From: Microbacterium sp. Root53
Lineage (GTDB): Bacteria > Actinomycetota > Actinomycetes > Actinomycetales > Microbacteriaceae
Assembly (NCBI RefSeq): GCF_001426925.1
Contig: NZ_LMFR01000022.1
Span: 122,329-186,328, forward strand
Direction of reading: 5' to 3'
DNA length: 64,000 nt
Within the stretch, counting starts at the first letter, position 1; every line of letters begins with the position of its first letter. Positions 9,476-18,266 of the stretch are shown piece after piece. Below the pieces are notes generated by a model. The model did no database searches. It had not been told where the DNA came from and was given only the letters and a program-made list of their open reading frames with translations. A program made the translations under genes and the position numbers.

Positions 9476-10105
9476 ATGGCTGACGAACCGAAGATCCCGC
9501 AGTTCACCTCCGAGGCCCGCCGCGAGCTCGCGCACCGCCGCGTGCTGATGCTCGAAGGGCCGCTCGACGACGACAACGGCACCCTGCTGGCGACGCAGCT
9601 GCTCGCGCTCGCCGCGGAGGATCCGGTCTCCGACATCGCGCTCTGGATCCACTCGCCAGGCGGGTCCGTCGCGTCGATGCTCGCGATCCGCGACATCATG
9701 CGGCTGGTGCCGTGCGACGTGTCGACCCTCGCGATCGGCATGGCGGCCAGCGCGGGCCAGTTCCTGCTCACCGCCGGCACTCCGGGAAAGCGCCGCGCGC
9801 TGCCGCACGCGCGCATCCTGCTGCACCAGGGCTCGGCCGGCATCGGCGGCACCGCGGTCGACGTGGAGCTCCAGGCCGAGGACCTGCGGCACATGCGCGA
9901 CACGGTGCTCGGGATCACGGCCGCGGACACGGGCCAGCCGCTCGAGCGCGTGTTCGAGGACTCGCTCCACGACCACTGGTACACGGCCGGCGAGGCCCTG
10001 GAGTACGGGTTCATCGACGCGATCGTGGAGCGCTTCGACGAGATCATGCCGCGCCCGCGGTCCCGCATCGGGATCGGCGCCGACGTGCGGACGGAGGCCG
10101 CGTGA
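9476..10105 (+). CDS. ClpP protease subunit, catalytic triad intact
   Basis: A 209-residue serine peptidase of the ClpP family (S14). Ser92 in GMAASAG, His117 in ILLHQ and Asp162 form the expected triad, and HSPGGSV is the usual substrate-strand glycine loop. The family normally forms a barrel of two heptamers that degrades proteins fed by ClpX or ClpC. The neighbouring PopR-like gene and the paired order match the accessory clpP3-clpP4 operon of Streptomyces rather than the housekeeping clpP1-clpP2 pair beside clpX. The stop overlaps the next start by one base. Confidence 0.93.
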   Translation: MADEPKIPQFTSEARRELAHRRVLMLEGPLDDDNGTLLATQLLALAAEDPVSDIALWIHSPGGSVASMLAIRDIMRLVPCDVSTLAIGMAASAGQFLLTAGTPGKRRALPHARILLHQGSAGIGGTAVDVELQAEDLRHMRDTVLGITAADTGQPLERVFEDSLHDHWYTAGEALEYGFIDAIVERFDEIMPRPRSRIGIGADVRTEAA

Positions 10106-10695
10106 TGTCCACCTACCCCATCCCCAACGTGATCGCGCGGGACCCGCGCGGCGAGCGCATCCTCGACGTGTACTCGCACCTGCTGTCGGAGCGCGTGGTG
10201 TACCTCGGCACGGCGATCGACGCCGGCGTCGCGAACGCGCTCATCGCGCAGCTGCTCCACCTGGAGGCCGACGCCCCCGACCGCGAGATCCAGCTCTATC
10301 TCAACTGCGAGGGCGGCGATCCCTCGGCCATGCTCGCGATCCACGACACGATGCGGTACATCCGGCCGGACGTCGCGACGACGTGCGTCGGCCAGGCGGT
10401 CGGCGCGGGCGCCGTGCTGCTGGCCGCCGGGGCCGCGGGGCGCCGGGCGATCCTGCCGCACGCGCGCGTCGTGCTGCACCAGCCCGGCGCGCAGAGCCGG
10501 GGAGCCATCCCGGACCTGATCCTGCACGCCGACGAGCTCGTGCGCGTGCGGGGCGACATGGAGGAGATCCTCGCCGCGCACACGGGACGCACGCGCGAGC
10601 AGCTGCGGCACGACACCGACCGGGACCGCGTGTTCACGGCCGCGGCGGCGGTGGAGTACGGGCTCGTCGACCGGGTGCTGGCGCGCCGCGAGTGA
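10105..10695 (+). CDS. ClpP-family subunit lacking the catalytic serine
   Basis: A 196-residue ClpP homologue. Where active enzymes have GQAAS followed by a residue and GA, this protein has GQAVGAGAVLL: residue 100 is glycine (codon GGC at 10402-10404). His125 of LHQP and Asp170 of RHDTDRDR are kept, and the rest of the fold is well conserved. It is therefore predicted to be proteolytically inactive and to assemble with the active ClpP just upstream, like ClpR subunits of cyanobacteria and plastids. The ATG at 10105 overlaps the upstream TGA; a GTG three bases earlier is an alternative start. Confidence 0.92.
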   Translation: MSTYPIPNVIARDPRGERILDVYSHLLSERVVYLGTAIDAGVANALIAQLLHLEADAPDREIQLYLNCEGGDPSAMLAIHDTMRYIRPDVATTCVGQAVGAGAVLLAAGAAGRRAILPHARVVLHQPGAQSRGAIPDLILHADELVRVRGDMEEILAAHTGRTREQLRHDTDRDRVFTAAAAVEYGLVDRVLARRE

Positions 10696-10716
10696 CGTCA
10701 CCCGGCGGCGGCGGGG

Positions 10717-10722
10717 CAGGAT
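10717..10722 (+). promoter_or_regulatory. -10 box of the proline iminopeptidase gene (leaderless)
   Basis: CAGGAT ends 7 bases before ATG 10729. Confidence 0.4.
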
Positions 10723-10728
10723 GGTCGC

Positions 10729-12012
10729 ATGACGACCACCTCCTATCGGATGCGCGACCGGATCATCCGGGACCACACCGTGACCGTGCCGCTCGACTGG
10801 TCCGCGCCGGACGACGGCCGGACCATCGAGGTCTTCGCGCGGGAGGTGGCGGACGTCGAGCGCGTGGACGCGCCCGTGCTGGTGTTCCTGCAGGGCGGGC
10901 CGGGCGGCAAGGGCCCCCGGCCCATGCCCGGCGGCGACTGGATCGACGAGGTGCTGCACACGCACCGCGTGCTGCTGCTCGACCAGCGCGGCACGGGCCG
11001 CTCCACGCGGATCGAGACCTCGTCGGTCGCGGGGCTGACGCCGGAGGAGGGCGCGGAGCTCCTCATGAAGTTCCGCGCCGAGCAGATCGTCGGCGACCTC
11101 GAGCACATCCGCCGCGAGATCTACGGCGGCGTGCGCTGGGAGACACTCGGGCAGAGCTACGGCGGGTTCCTCACGCTCACGTACCTGTCGCTGCACCCGG
11201 AGGCGCTGTCGGCCGCGTACGTCACGGGCGGCCTGACCTCGTTCGAGCCCGACGCGACCGACGTCTACCGGCGCACGCTGCCCCGCGTGGCGGCCAAGAC
11301 CGCCGAGTTCTACCGGCGCTATCCGCAGGACGCCGACACGGTCGCGCGCATCGTCGACGTCGTCGAGGGCTCGGACGTGCGCCTGCCCAGCGGCGACCGG
11401 CTCACGGCTCGGCGCCTGCAGACGCTGGGCATCGAGTTCGGGATGCAGCCCGGCTACGACCGCGTGCACTGGATGCTCGACGAGGCGTTCACCGCGCGGG
11501 GGCGGCTGAGCGAGAGCTTCCTCGCCGAGGTCGACGCGCACACGCAGTACTGGGGCGCGCCGCTCTACGCGCTGCTGCAGGAGGAGATCTACGCCGACGG
11601 CCCCGGGGCCACGGCGTGGGCCGCCGAGCGCGTGCGCGCCGAGCTCGGCGGATTCGAGGCGGCCGGCGCGCCCGTGCCGTTCACGGGGGAGATGTTCTTC
11701 CCGTGGCAGTACGACGAGATCGCGTCGCTGCGGCCGTTCCGCGACGCCGCTCACGCGCTCGCCGAGCGGGAGGACCATCCGCGCCTCTACGACCCGGACC
11801 GGCTGCGCCGAAACGAGGTGCCGCTCGCGGCGGCCATGTACTACGACGACATGTACGTCGACTTCGGCTATGCCGAGGACGCCGCGGCGGCGATGCCGAA
11901 CACCTACCTGTGGGTGACCAACGAGTATGAGCACGACGGCCTGCGCCAGGACACCCGCGTCGTCCGCACGCTCATCGACCGCGTGATCGCCGAGGGCGGG
12001 CCGCTGCAGTAG
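10729..12012 (+). CDS. Proline iminopeptidase-like alpha/beta hydrolase (family S33)
   Basis: A 427-residue cytosolic hydrolase likely to release N-terminal proline from peptides. FLQGGPGGKGPRP is the oxyanion HGGPG-type loop of S33 peptidases, DQRGTGRST matches their DQRG block, and the nucleophile lies in GQSYGG. An alpha-helical cap is inserted between the two halves of the hydrolase fold. The C-terminal NEYEHDGLR supplies the catalytic histidine. It sits after the clpP pair, so it could process peptides released by Clp, but it has its own promoter-like box. Confidence 0.85.
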   Translation: MTTTSYRMRDRIIRDHTVTVPLDWSAPDDGRTIEVFAREVADVERVDAPVLVFLQGGPGGKGPRPMPGGDWIDEVLHTHRVLLLDQRGTGRSTRIETSSVAGLTPEEGAELLMKFRAEQIVGDLEHIRREIYGGVRWETLGQSYGGFLTLTYLSLHPEALSAAYVTGGLTSFEPDATDVYRRTLPRVAAKTAEFYRRYPQDADTVARIVDVVEGSDVRLPSGDRLTARRLQTLGIEFGMQPGYDRVHWMLDEAFTARGRLSESFLAEVDAHTQYWGAPLYALLQEEIYADGPGATAWAAERVRAELGGFEAAGAPVPFTGEMFFPWQYDEIASLRPFRDAAHALAEREDHPRLYDPDRLRRNEVPLAAAMYYDDMYVDFGYAEDAAAAMPNTYLWVTNEYEHDGLRQDTRVVRTLIDRVIAEGGPLQ

Positions 12013-12085
12013 CGCCTCAGCACCCGCGCGGCGGCCGCGAGGGCACCCACGGTCCCACGCCCTGGGCGCGCCCCCGCGGCACGAG

Positions 12086-12116
12086 GAAGGGCCGCCCCAT
12101 CCGGGACGGCCCTTCT
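12086..12116. terminator. Bidirectional terminator between convergent genes
   Basis: GAAGGGCCG (12086-12094) pairs with CGGCCCTTC (12107-12115), with further CCC/GGG pairing inside. It serves the plus-strand peptidase and the minus-strand Bax-inhibitor gene. Confidence 0.75.
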
Positions 12117-12132
12117 GTCGTGAAGCGGTGCG

Positions 12133-13011
12133 TTACTCGTTGCCGCGCAGGATCGCGAGGATGCGCAGGATCTCGACGTAGATCCAGACGACGGTCGAGA
12201 CGATGCCGAACGAGGCCTTCCAGCCGAGCTTGCGCGGCGCGCCGTTGCGGGCGCCGGTCTGCACGAACTCGAAGTCCATGACGAGCGAGTACGCGCCCAT
12301 CAGGACGGCCAGGGCGCCGATGATGACGCCGAGCGGGATGCCCATGATCTCGACGGAGCGCATGCCCCAGGCGAGGTCGCTGAACGGGCCGCCGAAGACC
12401 ATGAAGCCCAGGTTCAGCAGGCTGAAGGCCAGGTAGCCGAGCATCGCGACCATGAAGATCTTGGTCATGCGGGGCGAGGTGCGCACCTTGCCGTTGGCGA
12501 ACAGCGCCAGCGTGACGCCGACGACCGCGACGGTCGCGAGCGTGGCCTGCATCACGACGCCGGGGAACATGATCTCCATGAGCAGCGAGAACGCGCCGAT
12601 GAAGAGGCCCTCGAACGCGGCGTAGCCGAGCACCAGCGCGGCGCCGGGCATGCGCTTGAACGCGTTGACGAGGCCGAGCGCGAGGCCGCCGAGCAGGCCG
12701 ACGAGCGCGAGGCCCATGCCCATGCCGGGGTTGAAGGCGGTGGCGAACCAGCCGACGACGCCCGTGACGAGCAGCACGCCGAACGACGCGAGCGTCTTGT
12801 GGATGGTGTCCTCGACCGTCATGCGGCCGGTGTCGACCGAGCTCGCGGCCGGGGCCGCGTACATGCCCTCGAGGCGCTCGGCGGGCGGCGGCACGAGTCC
12901 GGTCTGGCCCGCGAGAGGGCCGCCGGGGTAGGTCTGCGCGGCGTACGACGGCGCCTGCGGCGGGCGCGTGTCAGTGTGGAACGCGGGGTCCGTGAATCCG
13001 AACTTGGCCAT
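12133..13011 (-). CDS. Bax inhibitor-1/YccA family membrane protein
   Basis: A 292-residue protein with a soluble Pro-rich N-terminal 75 residues followed by seven hydrophobic helices, the layout of actinobacterial Bax inhibitor-1 (YccA-like) proteins. The family acts in the membrane, and some members leak calcium or modulate FtsH; the role here is unknown. ATG 13011-13009 (MAKFGFTDPAF) is chosen over an upstream TTG because GGAG lies 9 bases before it. Confidence 0.88.
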   Translation of the reverse strand: MAKFGFTDPAFHTDTRPPQAPSYAAQTYPGGPLAGQTGLVPPPAERLEGMYAAPAASSVDTGRMTVEDTIHKTLASFGVLLVTGVVGWFATAFNPGMGMGLALVGLLGGLALGLVNAFKRMPGAALVLGYAAFEGLFIGAFSLLMEIMFPGVVMQATLATVAVVGVTLALFANGKVRTSPRMTKIFMVAMLGYLAFSLLNLGFMVFGGPFSDLAWGMRSVEIMGIPLGVIIGALAVLMGAYSLVMDFEFVQTGARNGAPRKLGWKASFGIVSTVVWIYVEILRILAILRGNE

Positions 13012-13154
13012 GATGGTCAGCTCCAAATGGTTGCGGGACAGCGGTGTGAAGGCTGTGGTTCCACAGTACCCACGACACGCTATGGCTGAGCTGTGATCTC
13101 TACGCCCCCGGCGAACGGGAGCCGGGCGCTCAGGGAGGGCCTCGGGCCCGTGAA

Positions 13155-13160
13155 TACGCT
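13155..13160 (+). promoter_or_regulatory. -10 box of the GDPD gene (leaderless)
   Basis: TACGCT ends 7 bases before ATG 13167. Confidence 0.5.
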
Positions 13161-13166
13161 GGGCTC

Positions 13167-14177
13167 ATGCCTCGTCCCCGTCCGCTCGTGATCGGCCACC
13201 GCGGCGCCCCCGGGTACCGCCCGGAGCACTCGCGCTCGTCGTACGACCTCGCCCTCGAGCTCGGGGTGGACGCGGTCGAGCCCGACATCGTCGCGACGCG
13301 CGACGGCGTCCTGGTCGTCCGGCACGAGAACGAGATCTCGGGCACCACGAACGTGGCCGACCGCCCGGAGTTCGCCGACCGCCGCACCACCAAGACGGTC
13401 GACGGCGTGAAGCTCACGGGCTGGTTCACGGAGGACTTCACGTGGGAGGAGCTGTCGACCCTGACGACGCGCGAGCGGATCCCGCAGATCCGTCCGCGCA
13501 GCGCGACGTTCGACGACGCGCAGCCCGTCCTGCGGCTGACCGACGTGCTGGATCTCGTGCGGGAGACGTCGCTCGCGCAGGGGCGCGAGATCGGCGTGGT
13601 GCTGGAGATCAAGCACGCGACGTACTTCTCCTCCGTCGGCCTCGACCTGGTGCCGCTGATCGAGGCCGACCTGCGCGCCACGGGATGGGCGACCGGCGAG
13701 CTGCCGCTCACGATCGAGGCGTTCGAGTCGACCGTGCTGCATCGGCTGCGGGAGCGCGGCGTGCCGGCGACCTACATCTACCTGCTCGAGGCGAAGGGCA
13801 GGCCGTTCGACCTGATCGCGGCGCGCGGCGACGCGGCCCCCACGTACGCGGCGACCGCGCGGCCGCGGGGCCTGGACCAGCTGGTCGGCAGGGTCGACGG
13901 CATCAGCGTCGATAAGCGGATGATCCTCGCCCCGGATCGCCTGGGCCGCGCGACGGGCCCTTCGCCGGTGGTCGCCGACGCGCACGAGCGCGGCCTGCAG
14001 GTGTACACGTGGACCGCGCGCCCGGAGAACGCGTTCCTCACCCCGGAGTTCCGCACGAAGGGCGGCAAGGCGGCGTACGGCGACTACGAGGCCGAGTGGG
14101 ACGTCATCCGCCGCTCCGGCGTCGACGGCGTGTTCGTGGACCACCCGGACCTCGGGATGGCCTTCTTCCGCGAGTAG
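13167..14177 (+). CDS. Glycerophosphodiester phosphodiesterase
   Basis: A 336-residue member of the GDPD family. IGHRGAPGYRPEHS at the N-terminus carries the HR(G) and second histidine signature, and VEPDIVATRDGVLVVRHE carries the metal-binding Glu and Asp and the conserved HE. The C-terminal VDGVFVDHPDL closes the TIM barrel. It hydrolyses deacylated phospholipids (or related glycerol phosphodiesters) to glycerol-3-phosphate and an alcohol. No signal peptide is visible, so the enzyme is probably cytosolic. Confidence 0.92.
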   Translation: MPRPRPLVIGHRGAPGYRPEHSRSSYDLALELGVDAVEPDIVATRDGVLVVRHENEISGTTNVADRPEFADRRTTKTVDGVKLTGWFTEDFTWEELSTLTTRERIPQIRPRSATFDDAQPVLRLTDVLDLVRETSLAQGREIGVVLEIKHATYFSSVGLDLVPLIEADLRATGWATGELPLTIEAFESTVLHRLRERGVPATYIYLLEAKGRPFDLIAARGDAAPTYAATARPRGLDQLVGRVDGISVDKRMILAPDRLGRATGPSPVVADAHERGLQVYTWTARPENAFLTPEFRTKGGKAAYGDYEAEWDVIRRSGVDGVFVDHPDLGMAFFRE

Positions 14178-14185
14178 GTGCCGGG

Positions 14186-14905
14186 TCAGTCGATGCAGGG
14201 CGGGAAGCCGCCCTCCGGCTGCCGGTGCGTCAGGAAGAGGTCGATCCGGCCGTCGGGCACCTCGTCGCCCGAGGCGTAGGCCCAGCTGATCGCGAGCGAC
14301 GCGCCGTCCGCGTCGCGCTGCTCCCAGGTGACGCCGCCGCCCCCGCCGAACGAGGGGTGGGTGTACGGGCCGCGGATCGCCGCCACCTCGGCGTTCGCCG
14401 TGCCGAGCCGGATGCCGTCCGCGGTCCGCGGGCCGGAGGCCGGGGCGTCCCGTCCCTCGGTGAGCTGGAGGCCGATCGTCTGCGCGGTGCCGTCCGTGCC
14501 GGCCGCCGACAGCACGAAGTCGCCCACGCGGTAGGCGGTGATCCCGGAGCAGCCCTCCATGTACTCCGCGGCGGTGTAGGTCTCGACCCCGAGCAGCGCC
14601 GCGACGTCGTCGATGTCGTCGCCGAGCGCGATCGGGCCGATGCGGCTCGTGGTGATCCGCCAGGTGGCGGGGTCATCCGGGTCGTCGGCCGCGGGCTCCT
14701 CGGTCTGCGGCGGCTCGGGCGCGGACGTCGGTTCGGCCGCGGGCGCGTCCGGGGTCGGCTCCGGGGTCGGCTCCGTGGCGGTCGGCTCCGGGGTCGCGGA
14801 CGGCGATCCGGATGGCGCGGCTCCGGCGCCGACGGGCGTCGCGCACGCCGGCAGCAGCAGGACGAGGGCGAACGCGGTCGCGAGACCGGCGCGTGTGCGG
14901 TTCAT
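14186..14905 (-). CDS. Lipoprotein of unknown function
   Basis: A 239-residue protein with a lipoprotein signal: basic start MNRTR, hydrophobic core, then LPAC with the lipidated Cys21. A long Pro/Thr/Glu/Ser linker (about 30-75) joins it to a globular domain with ITTSRIGPIALGDDIDDVAALLG, a pattern seen in small secreted actinobacterial proteins of unknown role. Cysteines near 114 and 237 may form a disulfide. It is anchored outside the membrane. It ends 8 bases from the convergent GDPD gene. Confidence 0.75.
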   Translation of the reverse strand: MNRTRAGLATAFALVLLLPACATPVGAGAAPSGSPSATPEPTATEPTPEPTPDAPAAEPTSAPEPPQTEEPAADDPDDPATWRITTSRIGPIALGDDIDDVAALLGVETYTAAEYMEGCSGITAYRVGDFVLSAAGTDGTAQTIGLQLTEGRDAPASGPRTADGIRLGTANAEVAAIRGPYTHPSFGGGGGVTWEQRDADGASLAISWAYASGDEVPDGRIDLFLTHRQPEGGFPPCID

Positions 14906-15050
14906 GGCGTTCCCTTGCGGTGCGGGGCCCCGGCGCGGCCGTTCACCAGGTATTGCGCCGGGGGAGCGCCGTGCTTCGCATGCTCCGGTATCGCTTGCGT
15001 AACGGGTCGCGCCCTGTGGGCGGGCCCCGCTCGGTGTCGGCCGCGCCGCC

Positions 15051-15056
15051 TAGACT
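15051..15056 (+). promoter_or_regulatory. -10 box of pcrA
   Basis: TAGACT ends 10 bases before ATG 15066, leaving at most a few bases of leader. Confidence 0.5.
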
Positions 15057-15065
15057 CGAAGGGCC

Positions 15066-17483
15066 ATGACCGACGCCTCCACCCCCATCATCGTCAGCGG
15101 CGGATCCGGTCCCCAGGGCCCCCGATCCAGCGCCGACGAGCTGCTCGACGGCCTCAACCCGCAGCAGCGCGAGGCGGTCGAGTACCGCGGCCCCGCCCTC
15201 CTGATCGTGGCGGGCGCCGGATCCGGCAAGACCCGCGTGCTGACCCACCGCATCGCGTCGCTGCTGCGCAGCCGCGAGGCGTGGCCGAGCCAGATCCTCG
15301 CGATCACGTTCACCAACAAGGCCGCCGGCGAGATGCGCGAGCGCGTCGAGCAGCTGGTCGGCGACAGCGCGCGCGGCATGTGGATCTCGACGTTCCACTC
15401 GGCCTGCGTGCGCATCCTGCGCCGCGAGGCGGACCAGTTCGGCTTCACCAAGGCGTTCACGATCTACGACTCGGGCGACTCCCGCGCGCTCATCAAGCGG
15501 CTCGTCAAGGAGCACGAGGCCGACGCGCTCGGCCTCACGCCGGCCGCGGTGCAGTCGAAGATCTCCAAGCTCAAGAACGAGCTGGCCGACGCCGAGTCGT
15601 ACGCGCGCGACGCGAACATGAGCGACCCCGTCGAGCGGATGTTCGTGGAGCTGTTCGCGGACTACCAGCGGCAGCTGCAGCGGGCGAACGCGTTCGACTT
15701 CGACGACCTGATCGCGCAGACCGTGTACCTGTTCCGCGCGTTCCCGCAGGTGGCCGACGTCTACCGCAAGCGGTTCCGGCACATCCTGGTCGACGAGTAC
15801 CAGGACACCAACCACGCGCAGTACGCGCTCATCCACGAGCTGACGCGGCCCGTCTCGTCGCAGACGGATGTCGGCGGCGGCATGCTCGCGCTCATGGACG
15901 AGGCCGAGGGCGCCTCGCTCACGGTGGTCGGCGACTCGGATCAGTCGATCTACGCGTTCCGCGGGGCGGACATCCGCAACATCAGCGAGTTCGAGCGCGA
16001 CTTCCCGGGCGCCAAGGTCGTGCTGCTCGAGCAGAACTACCGCTCGACGCAGAACATCCTGACGGCGGCGAACTCGGTCATCCGGAACAACTTCGACCGC
16101 AAGGACAAGCGCCTCTGGAGCGACCAGGGCGACGGCGAGAAGGTCGTCGGCTTCACCGGCTACTCGCAGCACGACGAGGCGCAGTTCGTGGCCGACGAGA
16201 TCGAGGCGCTGCGCCGCAAGGGCGTCGACTACGGCCAGATGGCGGTGTTCTACCGCACCAACTCGCAGTCCCGGGCACTGGAGGAGATCTTCATCCGCTC
16301 GGCCGTGCCGTACAAGATCATGGGCGGCACGAAGTTCTACGAGCGCCAGGAGATCAAGGACGCGCTCGCGTACCTCGTGGCGGTCGCCAACCCGGCCGAC
16401 GAGATGGCGCTGCGCCGCATCATCAACAAGCCGCGGCGCGGCATCGGAGACGTGACGGTCGAGACCATCTCGTCGTTCGCGGAGCGGCACGGCATCACGT
16501 TCCGCGACGCGCTCGGGCACTACGCAGACCTCGGGTTCGGGCCGAAGATCCAGGGCGCGATCGCGCAGCTGCACAACGTGCTGGTCGAGGCGCAGGAGAT
16601 CCTGCTGCCCTCGTCGGGCGAGCAGCCCGAGCCGATCTCGGTCGCCGAGGGCCTGCAGGTGCTGCTGAACAAGACCGGGTATCTGGATGCGCTGCGCGCG
16701 AGCCGCGACCCGCAGGACGAGGCCCGCGTCGAGAACCTCGACGAGCTCGTCGCCGTGACGCGCGAGTTCGCGCGGAACAACCCCGAGGGCACCGTGCTCG
16801 ACTTCCTCACCGAGGTCGCGCTGGTCGCCGACAGCGACGACCTCGACGACGAGTCGGGATCGGTGTCGCTCATGACGCTGCACACCGCGAAGGGCCTCGA
16901 GTTCGACACCGTGTTCCTCACGGGCGTCGAGGAGGACCTCATCCCGCACCGCATCTCGGCGAACGAGCCGGGCGGCCCGCAGGAGGAGCGTCGGCTGTTC
17001 TACGTCGGCATCACGCGCGCCCGCAAGCGCCTGTACCTGTCGCTCGCCATGACGCGCGCGCAGTTCGGCGAGGTGTCGGTCGCGATGCCCAGCCGGTTCC
17101 TGCAGGAGATCCCGGTCGACCTGATCGACTGGCGCCAGTCGCCCGGCGACGTCAACTCGCGCGGCGGCACGCAGTCGCGCGCGCTGAACGCGCGGCGGCC
17201 CGGCGGGTCGGACCGATGGGGAGTCAAGCCTCTCGGGCCGGGCTCGGGCCTCAAGCCGAAGTCGACCGCGATGGACAAGTTCCCCGGCATGGTCACCAAC
17301 AAGGTGCGCGACAACGGCGACCTCGAGCTCGCGCCGGGCGACCGCATCCGGCACGACGACTTCGGCGAGGGCCGCGTCGACGCCGTCACGGGCGAGGGCG
17401 CGAAGCGGATCGCGCACGTGCGATTCGACTCCGCGGGGGCGAAGAAGCTGCTCATCAAGATCGCCCCGATCACCAAGCTTTGA
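15066..17483 (+). CDS. pcrA: ATP-dependent DNA helicase PcrA/UvrD
   Basis: An 805-residue superfamily 1 helicase unwinding DNA 3'-5' in repair and at conflicts with transcription. Motif I is VAGAGSGKTRVLTHR, motif II is VDEYQDTN, motif III VVGDSDQSIYAFRGAD, motif IV LEQNYRST, and the later motifs (TLHTAKGLEFDTVF, EERRLFYVGITRARKRL) are complete. The C-terminal extension ends in a basic, RNA-polymerase-binding-like Tudor fold (GDRIRHDDFGEGRV). The length is usual for PcrA. It stands alone with its own promoter and meets the convergent YigZ gene 42 bases after its stop. Confidence 0.96.
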   Translation: MTDASTPIIVSGGSGPQGPRSSADELLDGLNPQQREAVEYRGPALLIVAGAGSGKTRVLTHRIASLLRSREAWPSQILAITFTNKAAGEMRERVEQLVGDSARGMWISTFHSACVRILRREADQFGFTKAFTIYDSGDSRALIKRLVKEHEADALGLTPAAVQSKISKLKNELADAESYARDANMSDPVERMFVELFADYQRQLQRANAFDFDDLIAQTVYLFRAFPQVADVYRKRFRHILVDEYQDTNHAQYALIHELTRPVSSQTDVGGGMLALMDEAEGASLTVVGDSDQSIYAFRGADIRNISEFERDFPGAKVVLLEQNYRSTQNILTAANSVIRNNFDRKDKRLWSDQGDGEKVVGFTGYSQHDEAQFVADEIEALRRKGVDYGQMAVFYRTNSQSRALEEIFIRSAVPYKIMGGTKFYERQEIKDALAYLVAVANPADEMALRRIINKPRRGIGDVTVETISSFAERHGITFRDALGHYADLGFGPKIQGAIAQLHNVLVEAQEILLPSSGEQPEPISVAEGLQVLLNKTGYLDALRASRDPQDEARVENLDELVAVTREFARNNPEGTVLDFLTEVALVADSDDLDDESGSVSLMTLHTAKGLEFDTVFLTGVEEDLIPHRISANEPGGPQEERRLFYVGITRARKRLYLSLAMTRAQFGEVSVAMPSRFLQEIPVDLIDWRQSPGDVNSRGGTQSRALNARRPGGSDRWGVKPLGPGSGLKPKSTAMDKFPGMVTNKVRDNGDLELAPGDRIRHDDFGEGRVDAVTGEGAKRIAHVRFDSAGAKKLLIKIAPITKL

Positions 17484-17525
17484 CGTGGTGCGGATCAATG
17501 CCGCGAAGCGGCGTCGATGCGCGCG

Positions 17526-18170
17526 CTACGCGGGGACGTCGACGATCCGGGTCGCCCCTCGCTCGGGCGTGAGGGCGCCGGCCGTCCACGCGGCGGCCGC
17601 ATCGGCCAGGTCGGGCAGCGCGTCGGCCGGGAGCCAGACGCGCAGGGTCACCTGCCCCGCGTAGTCGGTGTCGCCCAGGGTGCCGCCGTGGCCGGCCGCC
17701 CAGTCGCGCAGCAGGTTGTCCAGGCGGCCGGCGTCGGCGTGATCCACCGTGAGCAGCGCCTCGGTGAGCTCGCGGCGCTCGACGAGCTGCGCGGCGTCCA
17801 GGCACTCGGACACCGCGGACGAGTACGCGCGCACGAGCCCGCCCGCGCCGAGCTTGATGCCGCCGAAGTACCGGGTCACCACCACGACGAGGTCGGTCAG
17901 CCGCCGCTGCCGCAGCACCTCGAGCATCGGCACGCCCGCCGTGCACGACGGCTCGCCGTCGTCGTTCGACCGCGCCTGCTCGCCGCGCAGCCCGGTGATC
18001 ATCGCGGTGCAGTTGTGGCGGGCATCCCAGTGCCGCTTCCGGATGTCCGCGATCACGGCCTCAGCGTCCGCGACGGATCCCACTGGCGCCGCGTGGGTCA
18101 GGAACCGTGACTTCCTGATCTCCAGCTCGTGCGAGACGGGGCGCGCGATCGTCGACGGGAAGGCGGGCAT
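17526..18170 (-). CDS. YigZ/IMPACT-family protein
   Basis: A 214-residue protein matching the UPF0029/IMPACT N-terminal domain (EIRKSRFLTHAAPV, HNCTAMITG, GEPSCTAGVPML) followed by the DUF1949 ferredoxin-like domain. VVVVTRYFGGIKLGAGGLVRAY is the signature of this family. The biochemical role in bacteria is not established; eukaryotic IMPACT acts in translation control. Confidence 0.9.
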   Translation of the reverse strand: MPAFPSTIARPVSHELEIRKSRFLTHAAPVGSVADAEAVIADIRKRHWDARHNCTAMITGLRGEQARSNDDGEPSCTAGVPMLEVLRQRRLTDLVVVVTRYFGGIKLGAGGLVRAYSSAVSECLDAAQLVERRELTEALLTVDHADAGRLDNLLRDWAAGHGGTLGDTDYAGQVTLRVWLPADALPDLADAAAAWTAGALTPERGATRIVDVPA

Positions 18171-18176
18171 CCTGCC

Positions 18177-18182
18177 ACGCTA
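18177..18182 (-). promoter_or_regulatory. -10 box of the YigZ gene (leaderless)
   Basis: On the minus strand TAGCGT ends 7 bases before the ATG at 18170. Confidence 0.5.
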
Positions 18183-18254
18183 CCCAGCGCGGCCGCGCGA
18201 CGTTGCGCATCGGCACGGGGAGCGCAACCCCCTGAGGCGGCCGCGGGCGGCACG

Positions 18255-18260
18255 TAGGCT
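18255..18260 (+). promoter_or_regulatory. -10 box of the SseB-like gene (leaderless)
   Basis: TAGGCT ends 7 bases before ATG 18267. Confidence 0.5.
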
Positions 18261-18266
18261 GAGCGC

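Noticed and set aside
10402..10404. Gly codon at the ClpP active-site serine as a possible sequencing error
   Set aside because: The change Ala-Ser to Val-Gly needs more than one substitution and the frame is intact, so an error is unlikely, though not excluded.
9475..10695. Housekeeping clpP1-clpP2 pair
   Set aside because: There is no tig or clpX neighbour, and the PopR-like gene and lost serine fit an accessory pair better.
14009..17572. Long plus-strand open frame overlapping pcrA
   Set aside because: It is out of frame with a complete PcrA helicase and has arginine-rich low-complexity translation.
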